Under the pieces are notes generated by a model. It was not told where the DNA came from. It did not search any database and saw nothing but the letters and a program-made list of their open reading frames with translations. From Spirochaetaceae bacterium (lineage in GTDB: Bacteria > Spirochaetota > Spirochaetia > Treponematales > Rectinemataceae): DNA of 8,400 nt. A program made the position numbers and the translations under genes. Below are positions 1 through 6,900 of this stretch, piece after piece (within the stretch, counting starts at the first letter, position 1; each line of letters opens with the position of its first letter). Where the stretch lies: positions 1 to 8,400 of the forward strand of contig JAEUJG010000022.1 of assembly GCA_016794765.1 (NCBI GenBank), in the 5' to 3' direction.

Positions 1-79
1 CCTTAAATTACTACTATTAGGCAAATACCCTCCATTTATTCGATATGTGTATGTTTATCTATTTAGTTTATTTAATCTA

Positions 80-108
80 TTGACACGGAATGGTTATGGG
101 TTTATCGA
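80..108 (+). promoter_or_regulatory. Candidate sigma-70-type promoter of the flavin reductase gene
   Basis: TTGACA at 80-85 matches the -35 consensus at all six positions. Seventeen bases downstream is a poor -10, TATCGA at 103-108, which lies inside the 8-bp palindrome TATCGATA (103-110). A strong -35 with a weak -10 would fit a promoter needing activation, or the true -10 may be elsewhere in this AT-rich strip. Transcription would start near 115 and give a leader of about 60 nt ending at the GTG start at 178. An imperfect dyad, GTTTA-N7-TAAAC (100-116), overlaps the -10. The start site is inferred, not shown. Confidence 0.4.
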
Positions 109-121
109 TAGTAAACACTTT

Positions 122-136
122 GTTTGGCCGTCAAAC
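122..136. repeat. Short inverted repeat GTTTG-N5-CAAAC in the leader
   Basis: Arms at 122-126 and 132-136 are perfect complements around a 5-base centre, GCCGT. It directly adjoins the larger C/G dyad at 137-154, so two dyads sit end to end between the promoter and the ribosome binding site. It could be a weak hairpin in the mRNA leader or half of a protein site. Five-base arms may occur by chance. Confidence 0.3.
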
Positions 137-154
137 TACCCCCTTGAGGGGGTA
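137..154. promoter_or_regulatory. CsoR/CstR-like operator dyad upstream of the flavin reductase
   Basis: TACCCCCTTGAGGGGGTA is an inverted repeat with 8-bp arms (137-144, 147-154) around a 2-bp centre. A TAC-C-tract facing a G-tract-GTA is the pattern known for operators of the CsoR/RcnR/CstR/FrmR repressors, which sense copper, nickel, persulfide or formaldehyde. It lies downstream of the proposed promoter and 11 bases before the AGGAGG at 166-171, where a bound repressor would block transcription. No regulator gene is in the window. Alternatively it acts as an RNA hairpin (6-bp stem, UUGA loop) near the ribosome binding site. Confidence 0.45.
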
Positions 155-165
155 TGAGAAAAGTC

Positions 166-171
166 AGGAGG
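166..171 (+). promoter_or_regulatory. Shine-Dalgarno AGGAGG that fixes the GTG start at 178
   Basis: A full AGGAGG lies six bases before GTG at 178-180. The in-frame ATG at 154 is upstream of this site, has no comparable ribosome binding sequence, and sits on the last base of the C/G dyad. The GTG start also gives a normal lipoprotein signal peptide (Lys-Arg, hydrophobic run, lipobox) without eight extra charged residues. Confidence 0.8.
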
Positions 172-177
172 AATCAG

Positions 178-2106
178 GTGAAACGCGCATTGAAGTCCAT
201 GTCGTTGCTGCTGGCGGCGGCGCTCGCCCTCGCGCTCGGCGGGTGCGAAAACATCAAGCCGACCGCCAAGGCCCAGGACCGCGCCGTCGCGTCCATGAAG
301 CCCGGCGTCTACAGCCAGACGGTCAACGGCATGCACGAAGGCATGGTGGTCGAGGTCACGCTCTCCGAAAAGCGCATCGAAAAGGTGCTCGTCAAGACGC
401 AGAACGAGACCGCCGGCGTCTCCGACACGGCCCTCGTCAAGATGCCCGAACGCATCGTCGCGGCCCAGAGCATTGAGGTCGACGTCGTCGCCGGCTCGTC
501 GCGGACGAGCACCGGCATCCTCGAGGCGGTCGCGGCCGCCATCGCCGCCGCCGGCGGCAAGGTCGAGGACTTCAAGGTCGCGCCCGAGGCGCCGAAGGCC
601 GTTATCGCGAAGGAAGAGTCCGCCGCGGTCTCCTCCGACCTCCCCGCCAAGTGGGACCTGAGCTACGACGTCGTCGTCGTGGGCGGCGGCTTCGCCGGCC
701 TCTCGGCGTCGCACAGCGCCGCGACCCACGGCGCCAAGGTCCTCCTCGTCGAGAAGATGCCCTTCGTCGGCGGCAATTCGCAGATCAACGGCGGCGTCTA
801 CGCCTCCTACACCTCCAAGCTCGCCGCGGAGTACCAGAAAAAGTTCAACCTGGTCCCGGACAGCGCCGAGAAGCACATCGCCGACACCCTGAAGGGCGGC
901 GACTACATGGGCGACCCCAAGCTCGTCAAGAACATGGTCTACGGCGCGCCCTTCTACCTCGACCTCCTCCTGGACAACGGCCTCAAGGTCCGCGAGTCCC
1001 TCACCCGGCCGGGCGGGCACTACGGCTACCGAACCTACACCACCGTCAACGGCGTCGGCAGCGACATCGTCCAGGTCCAGAAGAAGATGGTGAAGGAAGC
1101 CGGCGTCAAGGTCATGACCGAGACCAAGATGACCAAGATCTACCGCGAGGCCGGCGCCGCCGGCAAGGTCGTCGGCATCCGCGTCGACACCGCCGAGGGT
1201 CCCAAGACCATCAAGGCCGCGAAGGGCCTCGTCCTCGCGACCGGCGGTTTCTCGGCCAACGTCGAGATGCGCCAGAAGCACGTCCCCGCCCTCGACGCGA
1301 CCCTCCCCACGACCAACCACGTCGGCGCCACCGGCGAGGGCCTCGTGATGGCCCAGGAAGTCGGCGCCAACACGACCCAGATGAGCTACATCCAGCTCTA
1401 CCCCTTCGCCAATCCCAACGACGGCGTCCTCGACGCCTTCGCGGTCATCCCCTTCTCCGGGCCGAGCGCGGGCATCGTCTACGTCGACGTCAACGGCAGG
1501 CGCTACGTCAACGAGGGCGAACGCCGCGACGTCTGCTCCAAGGCCGCCCAGGATTCCGCCGGCTTCCCCACCTTCTCCGTCTTCGGCGAGGAGATCTACC
1601 GCAAGGGCGGCTTCATCACCGAGGAGCAGCTGGCCGCCGGCATCAAGGCCGACCGCATCTTCAAGGCCGACAGCCTCGAGGCGCTGGCCGCCGAGATCAA
1701 CAAGCGCGCCTACAAGGGCAAGAGCGTCGCCATGTCCGGCGCCGCGCTCGCGGAGACCATCGCGAAGCACAACGGCTACGTCCAGAACCTCAAGGATCCC
1801 GACTTCGGCAAGCGCATCGACAAGGGCGTCATGATGACCATCGAGAAAGGCCCCTACTATGCCATCCCGCAGTGGCCCTCCGTCCACCACACGATGGGCG
1901 GCGTCACCATCACCCCGAAGACCGAGGTCCAGGACGTCTGGGGCAAGGTCATCCCCGGCCTCTACGCGGCCGGCGAGGTGACGGGCGGCGTGCACGGCAC
2001 GAACCGCCTCGGCTCCAACGCCATCCCCGACGCCTGTGTCCACGGCTACATCGCGGGCCAGGTGGCCGCGGCCGGCACCCTCCCCTCCTTCATCGCCGAC
2101 AAGTAG
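178..2106 (+). CDS. Flavinylated lipoprotein C=C reductase (FMN-binding plus FAD fumarate-reductase-type domains)
   Basis: 642 residues from GTG 178. A lipoprotein signal ends in lipobox LGGC (Cys23), so the mature protein should be membrane-anchored outside the cytoplasm. Residues ~40-122 are an FMN-binding domain whose flavinylation motif reads DVVAGSSRTS (102-111), putting Ser108 where Thr is usual. From ~160 comes the FAD domain of flavocytochrome c fumarate reductase, urocanate reductase and relatives: GGGFAG (169-174), Glu192 for the ribose, GGNSQINGG (198-206). Against Shewanella FccA as I remember it, Arg450 matches the proton donor Arg402, and His570 and Arg610 match His504 and Arg544 with the same 40-residue spacing. 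His365 is replaced by Tyr408, and the Met/Thr/Glu of the second carboxylate pocket are not recognisable. There is no CxxCH haem motif, so electrons probably enter via the covalent FMN. Inferred role: anaerobic respiratory reduction of an unsaturated carboxylate, possibly urocanate-like or aromatic; substrate unknown. Confidence 0.9.
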   Translation: MKRALKSMSLLLAAALALALGGCENIKPTAKAQDRAVASMKPGVYSQTVNGMHEGMVVEVTLSEKRIEKVLVKTQNETAGVSDTALVKMPERIVAAQSIEVDVVAGSSRTSTGILEAVAAAIAAAGGKVEDFKVAPEAPKAVIAKEESAAVSSDLPAKWDLSYDVVVVGGGFAGLSASHSAATHGAKVLLVEKMPFVGGNSQINGGVYASYTSKLAAEYQKKFNLVPDSAEKHIADTLKGGDYMGDPKLVKNMVYGAPFYLDLLLDNGLKVRESLTRPGGHYGYRTYTTVNGVGSDIVQVQKKMVKEAGVKVMTETKMTKIYREAGAAGKVVGIRVDTAEGPKTIKAAKGLVLATGGFSANVEMRQKHVPALDATLPTTNHVGATGEGLVMAQEVGANTTQMSYIQLYPFANPNDGVLDAFAVIPFSGPSAGIVYVDVNGRRYVNEGERRDVCSKAAQDSAGFPTFSVFGEEIYRKGGFITEEQLAAGIKADRIFKADSLEALAAEINKRAYKGKSVAMSGAALAETIAKHNGYVQNLKDPDFGKRIDKGVMMTIEKGPYYAIPQWPSVHHTMGGVTITPKTEVQDVWGKVIPGLYAAGEVTGGVHGTNRLGSNAIPDACVHGYIAGQVAAAGTLPSFIADK

Positions 2107-2112
2107 TCAGTC

Positions 2113-2137
2113 CCGGGCACCGGCCGACGGTGCCCGG
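2113..2137. terminator. GC-rich hairpin after the flavin reductase gene
   Basis: CCGGGCACCG (2113-2122) and CGGTGCCCGG (2128-2137) form a perfect 10-bp stem with a 5-base loop, starting six bases after the TAG. No T-run follows, so this is not a textbook intrinsic terminator. Its place right after a stop codon, between convergent genes, favours an RNA 3'-end or termination role for the plus-strand transcript. Confidence 0.6.
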
Positions 2138-2149
2138 ACAGGTTGTACG

Positions 2150-2187
2150 ACAAGGCCCGCCCCCGGTCGTCCGGAGGCGGGCCTTGT
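2150..2187. terminator. Long bidirectional hairpin between convergent genes
   Basis: ACAAGGCCCGCC (2150-2161) pairs perfectly with GGCGGGCCTTGT (2176-2187). After one mismatch the stem continues with CCGG/CCGG (2163-2166, 2171-2174) closing a TCGT tetraloop, so the whole region folds into one long hairpin. The outer arms are ACAAGG/CCTTGT, giving only a short pyrimidine stretch. Being symmetrical and 41 bases from the stop codon of the minus-strand gene, it can serve both converging transcripts. Confidence 0.65.
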
Positions 2188-2228
2188 GCCGCGCGCGGCT
2201 TGCGCCTTACGCGGCGGCGGGCACGAAG

Positions 2229-3737
2229 CTAGTCCGGCCTGAAGCGCCGCCCTTCGGCCTTGCAGAGCCGCTTGGCCAGGCGCCGCCCCTCGATCGCGCA
2301 GGGCGGCAGGCCGCCGCCGGCGTTGGTCCACTGGCCGACCATGTGGAAATTGGCGAGGCCGGGCAGGGTCCTGGCGATCTTCTTGCCCATGGCGCCGCCC
2401 GTCGGCAGCCAGCCTTCGTAGCTTCCGCGCCAGTTGTTCGTGTAGCGGATGAAGGTGGCGGGCGTCGCCAGGTCCACCGTCTCCACGGCCGCGGCCAGGC
2501 CGGGCACGAAGCGGTCCAGGGCCCCGATCAGCTTCCGGGCCGTCTCCGCCTTTTCGGCGGCGTAGGCGGCGGGATCCTTGGCCTTGAGCCCCGTCCAGTA
2601 CGCGTCGTTCCCGGTCTCGACCATCACCGTGGCCGCGGTCTTGCCCGCGGGGGCGCTCGTCGGGTCGAAGTGGTAAAGGCGCAAGGGAAAGCGCTTGACG
2701 CCGAGCGCGCCGCCCTCGAGGGCGAGGGGCTCGTCCAGGGTGAAGACCTGGCTGTGGGGCTGCGCGGAGAAATCCGCCGCCAGGCCCAGGCTCAGGTAGA
2801 TCAGCGAGGGGTAGCGCTTCATCGCGCCGGGGCCGCCCTGGTCGGCGAAGGACGCCTCCAGGTCCGGATGGGGGTACCGCCCGCCCAGGAGCCGCTTGAC
2901 GGTGTCGTAGCCGTCGGCCGCGGAAACTACGTAGTCCGCCGTCTCGCTGCCCCAGGCGCCGCGAAGTCCGACCGCCCTGCCCCCTTCGACGAGGATCTCG
3001 TCGACGCGGGACTTGTAGCGGATCTTGCCGCCGCGGGAAAGGTAGTCCGCCTCGAGGGCGCGCGCGAAGGCGAGGGAGCCGCCGATCGGGTAGCCCGAGG
3101 ATTTCTTGGCCATGAAGCCGAGCATCATGAAGAGGGCGGCCGCGGGGAGTTCGTCCATCGCGTCGCCGAAAAGGCGCTCAAAACCTTCGCGGAGCCGGGC
3201 GCTCTTTACGGGCCGGACGAGGTCGGCGACGCTTTTCTTGATCCAGGGCGCGAGGAGGAGGGCCGAGGGCAACCTGGCGGCGAGGGCGAGCGCCGCGCCG
3301 GGCTTGAGCTTGTCGAGGGCGGCGGGCATGTCGAGGCGGCTCGTCCGCCGGACGTTCGCCGCGACGAGGCGCGCGACCGCGCCGTCGGCGGGACCGAGGC
3401 GCAGGATCTCCGCCTCGAGCCGGTCGGGATCGGTATACAGGTTGAAGGTGTCGCCGTCCGAAAGGCGGGCGCTCGTATAGACATCCCATTCGACATAGCG
3501 GAGGTCGGCGGCGCCGAGCTCCTTCCACAACTCGTGGAGGTTGCTGGCGGGCCCCGAGCCCATGAGCCAATGGACGCAGCCGTCGAAGGAATAGCCGTCG
3601 CGGGTCCAGGAGGTGCAGAGGCCGCCGGCCTTGTCGTGCAGCTCGAAGATCTCCGTGTCGAAGCCGTTGCGCTGGAGGTAGCCGGCCGCCGAGAGGCCGG
3701 CGATGCCGGCGCCGATGACGAGAACGCGTTTTCCCAT
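2229..3737 (-). CDS. FAD-dependent oxidoreductase, phytoene desaturase/retinol saturase-like
   Basis: 502 residues. The start is ATG at 3737, with GGGGAG (3749-3744) six bases upstream and the Rossmann strand KRVLVIGAGIAGL beginning at once; an in-frame ATG 20 codons upstream (3797) would add an unrelated Arg-rich stretch. GxGxxG is residues 9-14, with Glu32 ending the second strand as the likely ribose ligand, followed by DKAGGLCTSW and FDGCVHW. The C-terminal FAD motif is VGQWTNAGGGLPPCAIEGRR (467-486), typical of the CrtI/carotenoid isomerase/all-trans-retinol 13,14-reductase superfamily (COG1233-like). Length is normal and no signal peptide is seen, so it should be cytoplasmic or membrane-associated. 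Such enzymes desaturate, saturate or isomerise polyenes or other lipids with bound FAD. No carotenoid gene lies nearby, so the substrate cannot be named. It is transcribed alone, convergent with the flavin reductase and divergent from the next gene. Confidence 0.88.
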   Translation of the reverse strand: MGKRVLVIGAGIAGLSAAGYLQRNGFDTEIFELHDKAGGLCTSWTRDGYSFDGCVHWLMGSGPASNLHELWKELGAADLRYVEWDVYTSARLSDGDTFNLYTDPDRLEAEILRLGPADGAVARLVAANVRRTSRLDMPAALDKLKPGAALALAARLPSALLLAPWIKKSVADLVRPVKSARLREGFERLFGDAMDELPAAALFMMLGFMAKKSSGYPIGGSLAFARALEADYLSRGGKIRYKSRVDEILVEGGRAVGLRGAWGSETADYVVSAADGYDTVKRLLGGRYPHPDLEASFADQGGPGAMKRYPSLIYLSLGLAADFSAQPHSQVFTLDEPLALEGGALGVKRFPLRLYHFDPTSAPAGKTAATVMVETGNDAYWTGLKAKDPAAYAAEKAETARKLIGALDRFVPGLAAAVETVDLATPATFIRYTNNWRGSYEGWLPTGGAMGKKIARTLPGLANFHMVGQWTNAGGGLPPCAIEGRRLAKRLCKAEGRRFRPD

Positions 3738-3812
3738 GTTGGTCTCCCCGCTCCGGCCCCGCAGGCGCCGAAACGAAAGGCGATGTCCGGCCCGCATGCG
3801 CGGCGCCGGAAG

Positions 3813-3838
3813 CCCGGGCGGTCCTTGCCAAGCCCGGG
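3813..3838 (-). promoter_or_regulatory. Leader hairpin built from two CCCGGG-containing direct repeats
   Basis: The 9-mer AAGCCCGGG occurs at 3810-3818 and again 20 bp later at 3830-3838. Because CCCGGG is self-complementary, CCCGGGC (3813-3819) also pairs with GCCCGGG (3832-3838) to give a 7-bp stem. If the oxidoreductase transcript begins near 3841, the hairpin lies at its extreme 5' end, where it could protect the RNA. The 20-bp period (about two helical turns) could equally mark a protein site. Confidence 0.35.
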
Positions 3839-3847
3839 GTCAGTGGA

Positions 3848-3876
3848 AATATAGCGCCGGAAACTTCGGCGGGCAA
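3848..3876 (-). promoter_or_regulatory. Candidate promoter of the oxidoreductase gene
   Basis: On the minus strand TTGCCC (3876-3871, four of six consensus bases) is followed after 17 bases by TATATT (3853-3848, five of six). Transcription would start near 3841, leaving a leader of about 100 nt to the ATG at 3737. Its -35 lies only about six bases from the expected -35 position of the divergent gene, so the two promoters would be back to back. Confidence 0.45.
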
Positions 3877-3905
3877 GCGGGGAGGAGAAAGCGCCCGGCC
3901 TTCGC

Positions 3906-3911
3906 TATACT
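3906..3911 (+). promoter_or_regulatory. -10 element placing the next transcript start at or near its ATG
   Basis: TATACT matches the -10 consensus at five of six bases. Its last base is seven before the A of ATG 3918, the usual distance to a transcription start, so the mRNA may begin at the start codon. No good -35 is seen 16-18 bases upstream (the region reads GGAGGAGA), and no Shine-Dalgarno is at normal distance; the nearest purine run, GGAGGAG (3881-3887), is 30 bases away. Confidence 0.4.
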
Positions 3912-3917
3912 CGAAGC

Positions 3918-6900
3918 ATGAACACGATTCGCGTCCTTTCTTTGGTCGCCGCCGTGGCGCTGGCGGGCATGGGCGGCGGCCTTGCGGCCCAGCAGCCCCA
4001 GCAGCCCCAGCAGCCCCAGCAGCCCCAGCAGCCCCAGCAGCCCCGCCAAGGTCCGGCCAAGGCGAGCGCCGGACTCACGATCGCCGAACCCTACTGGCAG
4101 GCTTTGGACGCCGACTCCGCCGCGACCGTCAAGAAAGCCTGGCGGGCCGCCCTCGAACTCGTCGCCGCCGACCTCGGTCCTTCCTTCGCGCCGATCCTTT
4201 CGAACCAGGCGGCACCGGCCGCCGGGCGGCAGGGTCCCCTCCTCCGCGCGACCATCGCGGGCCAGCGCGGATCCTACAGCGCGGTCTTCCAGCTCGAAGG
4301 AATCCCGCCGGCGACGGGGGGCGCGTCGGGGGCCGCGACCGGCGCGACTCAGGCGGTCGAGGCGAACGCCGCGCGGTACCTGTCCTTCGCGGCGGTCGAG
4401 CCCTCCACCGCCCTCGAATTCGCGCGCGCCCTGGAATCCCTCCTTCGACTCCTCGAGCGCGGGCCGAGCCGCCCCTCGCCCGTCCTTGTCGACGCCTTTT
4501 CGCCTTCGGAGCTCGTCGGCGTCGACTTCGCCTCGGATCCCTCCCTTTTCTACCCCTACGGCCTCGCCGCGCGTCCGGACGGCAGCCTCCTCGTCGCCTG
4601 CGGCCAGACGGTGCTCGAGCTCGACGGGTTCTGGCGCGTGAAAGGCCTGCCCGCCAAGCGCCTCTCCGACGAGGGGAACCTCGTCTTCGCCTACGGTTTG
4701 GCGCTCACGCCGGCCGGCACCCTCTTCGTGCGGAGCGCCGACGGCACGGGACTCTGGGCCTTCGCCGAGGGCTCCGAGGACTATCGCCGCCTCCGCCTCG
4801 ACGCCCCCGCGGGCAGCCTCTTCGGCGTGATGGGCGACGGCTCGCCCTTCGTCGTCTCCATGCAGCCGCGCCTTGCCCGCGTCTACGGCGCCCGCGGCCG
4901 GCGGGACATTCCCCTCGCCGCCGACGCGAGCGTCTACGCCGCCTCGGCCGGTCCCGACGGGACGCTCTGGCTCGTCGACGCCGCCAAGGGGAGCGTCCGG
5001 ATCGTCGACGCCGAGGGAGGACTCCGCGACATCGTCTACCCCGAGCTTCCGCCGGGCACGGTCCTCATGAAGCTCCGCGTCCTCGCGGACGGCGGCTTCC
5101 TGGGCGCGACCCAGACGGACCTGCGGCGCTTCGACGCCTCCGGCCGCCAACTCTGGGTCTGGGACGGCAAGGAGTCGGGGCTCGCGCTTTCCTTCCTGTC
5201 GAACAGCGATCTCGCGGTGGCGCCGGGAGGCATCGTCTACGTCAACGATTTCATGGGCCGGCGCATCCTCCGCCTGGCCGAGGATCCGGCGGCCTTGCCG
5301 CCGCCCCTCGCGCGGATCGCCCGCGCCGACCGGGCCCTCAGGGCCGAGCCCGCGAGGCCGGAGCTGCGCTTCGCGCTCGCGGAAGCCTACGAGGCGGCGG
5401 GCGCCCTCGAATCGGCTCGCGCGGAGTTCGGGCGCTACCTCGAGGAGCGGCCGGCGGACGCGCGGGCGGCCGACCGCGAGCAGGGGCTGCGGATCGAGCT
5501 GCTCGCGGCCAAGGCCGCGGCGGCGGAGAAGGACGCCCGCACGCGCCTCTCCCGCTTCGGCCCGGAGACGGCCCGGGAGGCCTACGGCCGCGCGATGCGC
5601 ACCCTCGAGGGCCTCGCCGCCGCGAAGCCGGGCGACGCCGCGCTCGCCGAGCGGATGCGGTCCCTCAGGGCCGCCTTCCAGGCCGCGGAGCGGGGTTCGG
5701 CGGCGGCCCCCCGCTCGCCGGAGCTCGTCCGCGTGGAGCTCGCTGCCCTCTTCCCCTCCCTCCTCCAGGCCTACCGCGGGCGGCCCGCGGGCCGGATCGT
5801 CCTGCGCAACGGCCTCGGCGAGCCGCTCACCCGGCTCAGCGCCGAGCTCTTCGTGCAGAAATACATGGACTACCCCTCGCGCGGGCCGGAGCTCGCCTCG
5901 CTCAAGCCGGGGGCAGAGGCCGCGCTGGACCTTTCGGCCCTCCTCAACGAGCGGGTCCTCGAGGTGGAGGAGGACCTGCCGCTCCAGGCTCGCATAACGC
6001 TTCGCTTCACGGACTCCGGAGGGGAGCGCTCGGTGGAGCTCTTCCGCCCCGTCACGCTCTACCGGCGGACGGCCATCGCCTGGGACGACTCGGGCAAGCT
6101 GGCCGGCTTCGTCACACCGAACGAGGAATCGGTTTCGCGCATCGCCTTCGAAAGCCTGGCGCCGGCGGCCGCGACCGCCGCCGGCGCCCCGGTCCCGCGG
6201 GTGGCCGCCCCGGACCTCGTCTCCACGCGCTTCCAGCGGGCCGTCGCGCTGGGCGGCGCCCTCGGGGCCCTGCCCCTGTCCTATGTGCCCGATCCGGGGT
6301 CGCCCATCGCGGCCGCGCTCGGCCGCGGCGAGGCCGTGGACACCGTGCGCTTCCCGCGGACCACCCTGGCCTACCGCGGCGGCGACTGCGACGACACGAC
6401 GGCCCTCCTCGCCTCCGTCCTCGAGGCGGCCGGGATCCCCACCGCCATCCTCACGACGCCGGGCCATGTCTTCCTCGCCTTCGATTCCGGCGAGGACGGG
6501 GAAAGCGCCTGGCTCTTCGCGGCCCCGGGCTACGAGACGATCGTGGCCGGAGGCCGGACCTGGATTCCCCTCGAGAGCACCGTGCTCGGCGAGGGTTTCG
6601 CCGCCGCCTGGAAGGCCGCCTCGATCCTCGTCGCGCGGCACCGCGGCGGCAGGGACTTCGAGTTCCTGCCCCTGGCCGCTCTTCGCGCCGCCTACCCGGC
6701 CCTGCCCCTGCCGCCCGGCCTCCAGCCCGCGGCGCGGCCCGACGCGGAGGCCAAGGCGGCGCTCGCGGCGAAGGACCGCGCGGCCCTCCTCGCCGAGATT
6801 TACGCGCCCCTCGCGGCGGAGCGGGAGGCGGCCCGCGCCTCGGCCCGCGGCAAGGACTGGAGCCGCGCCACGAACCGGCTGGCGCGGCTCGCGGCGAGCT

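Noticed and set aside
15..40. Minus-strand GGAGGG followed by TTG as the start of a divergent gene
   Set aside because: Only about eight codons remain before the window edge and the start codon is weak, so a gene cannot be supported.
154..177. ATG 154 as start of the flavin reductase
   Set aside because: AGGAGG at 166-171 lies downstream of it and is correctly spaced for GTG 178, which gives a standard lipoprotein signal.
90..476. ORF from ATG 90 overlapping the start of the reductase
   Set aside because: No Shine-Dalgarno, it passes through the operator-like dyad, and after 178 becomes the Arg/His-rich shadow of the lipoprotein frame.
136..2043. Long open frame antisense to the flavin reductase gene
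   Set aside because: It is Asp/Val/Gly/Leu-biased without domains, and is explained by high GC at third positions of the clear FAD reductase on the other strand.
3738..3797. ATG 3797 as start of the oxidoreductase
   Set aside because: It adds 20 Arg-rich residues before the Rossmann strand, while ATG 3737 has a well-placed GGGGAG.
651..3854. 1067-codon plus-strand open frame crossing two genes
   Set aside because: It runs out of frame through the reductase and antisense through the oxidoreductase; its product is Arg/Gly/Pro low complexity with no domain and no ribosome binding site.
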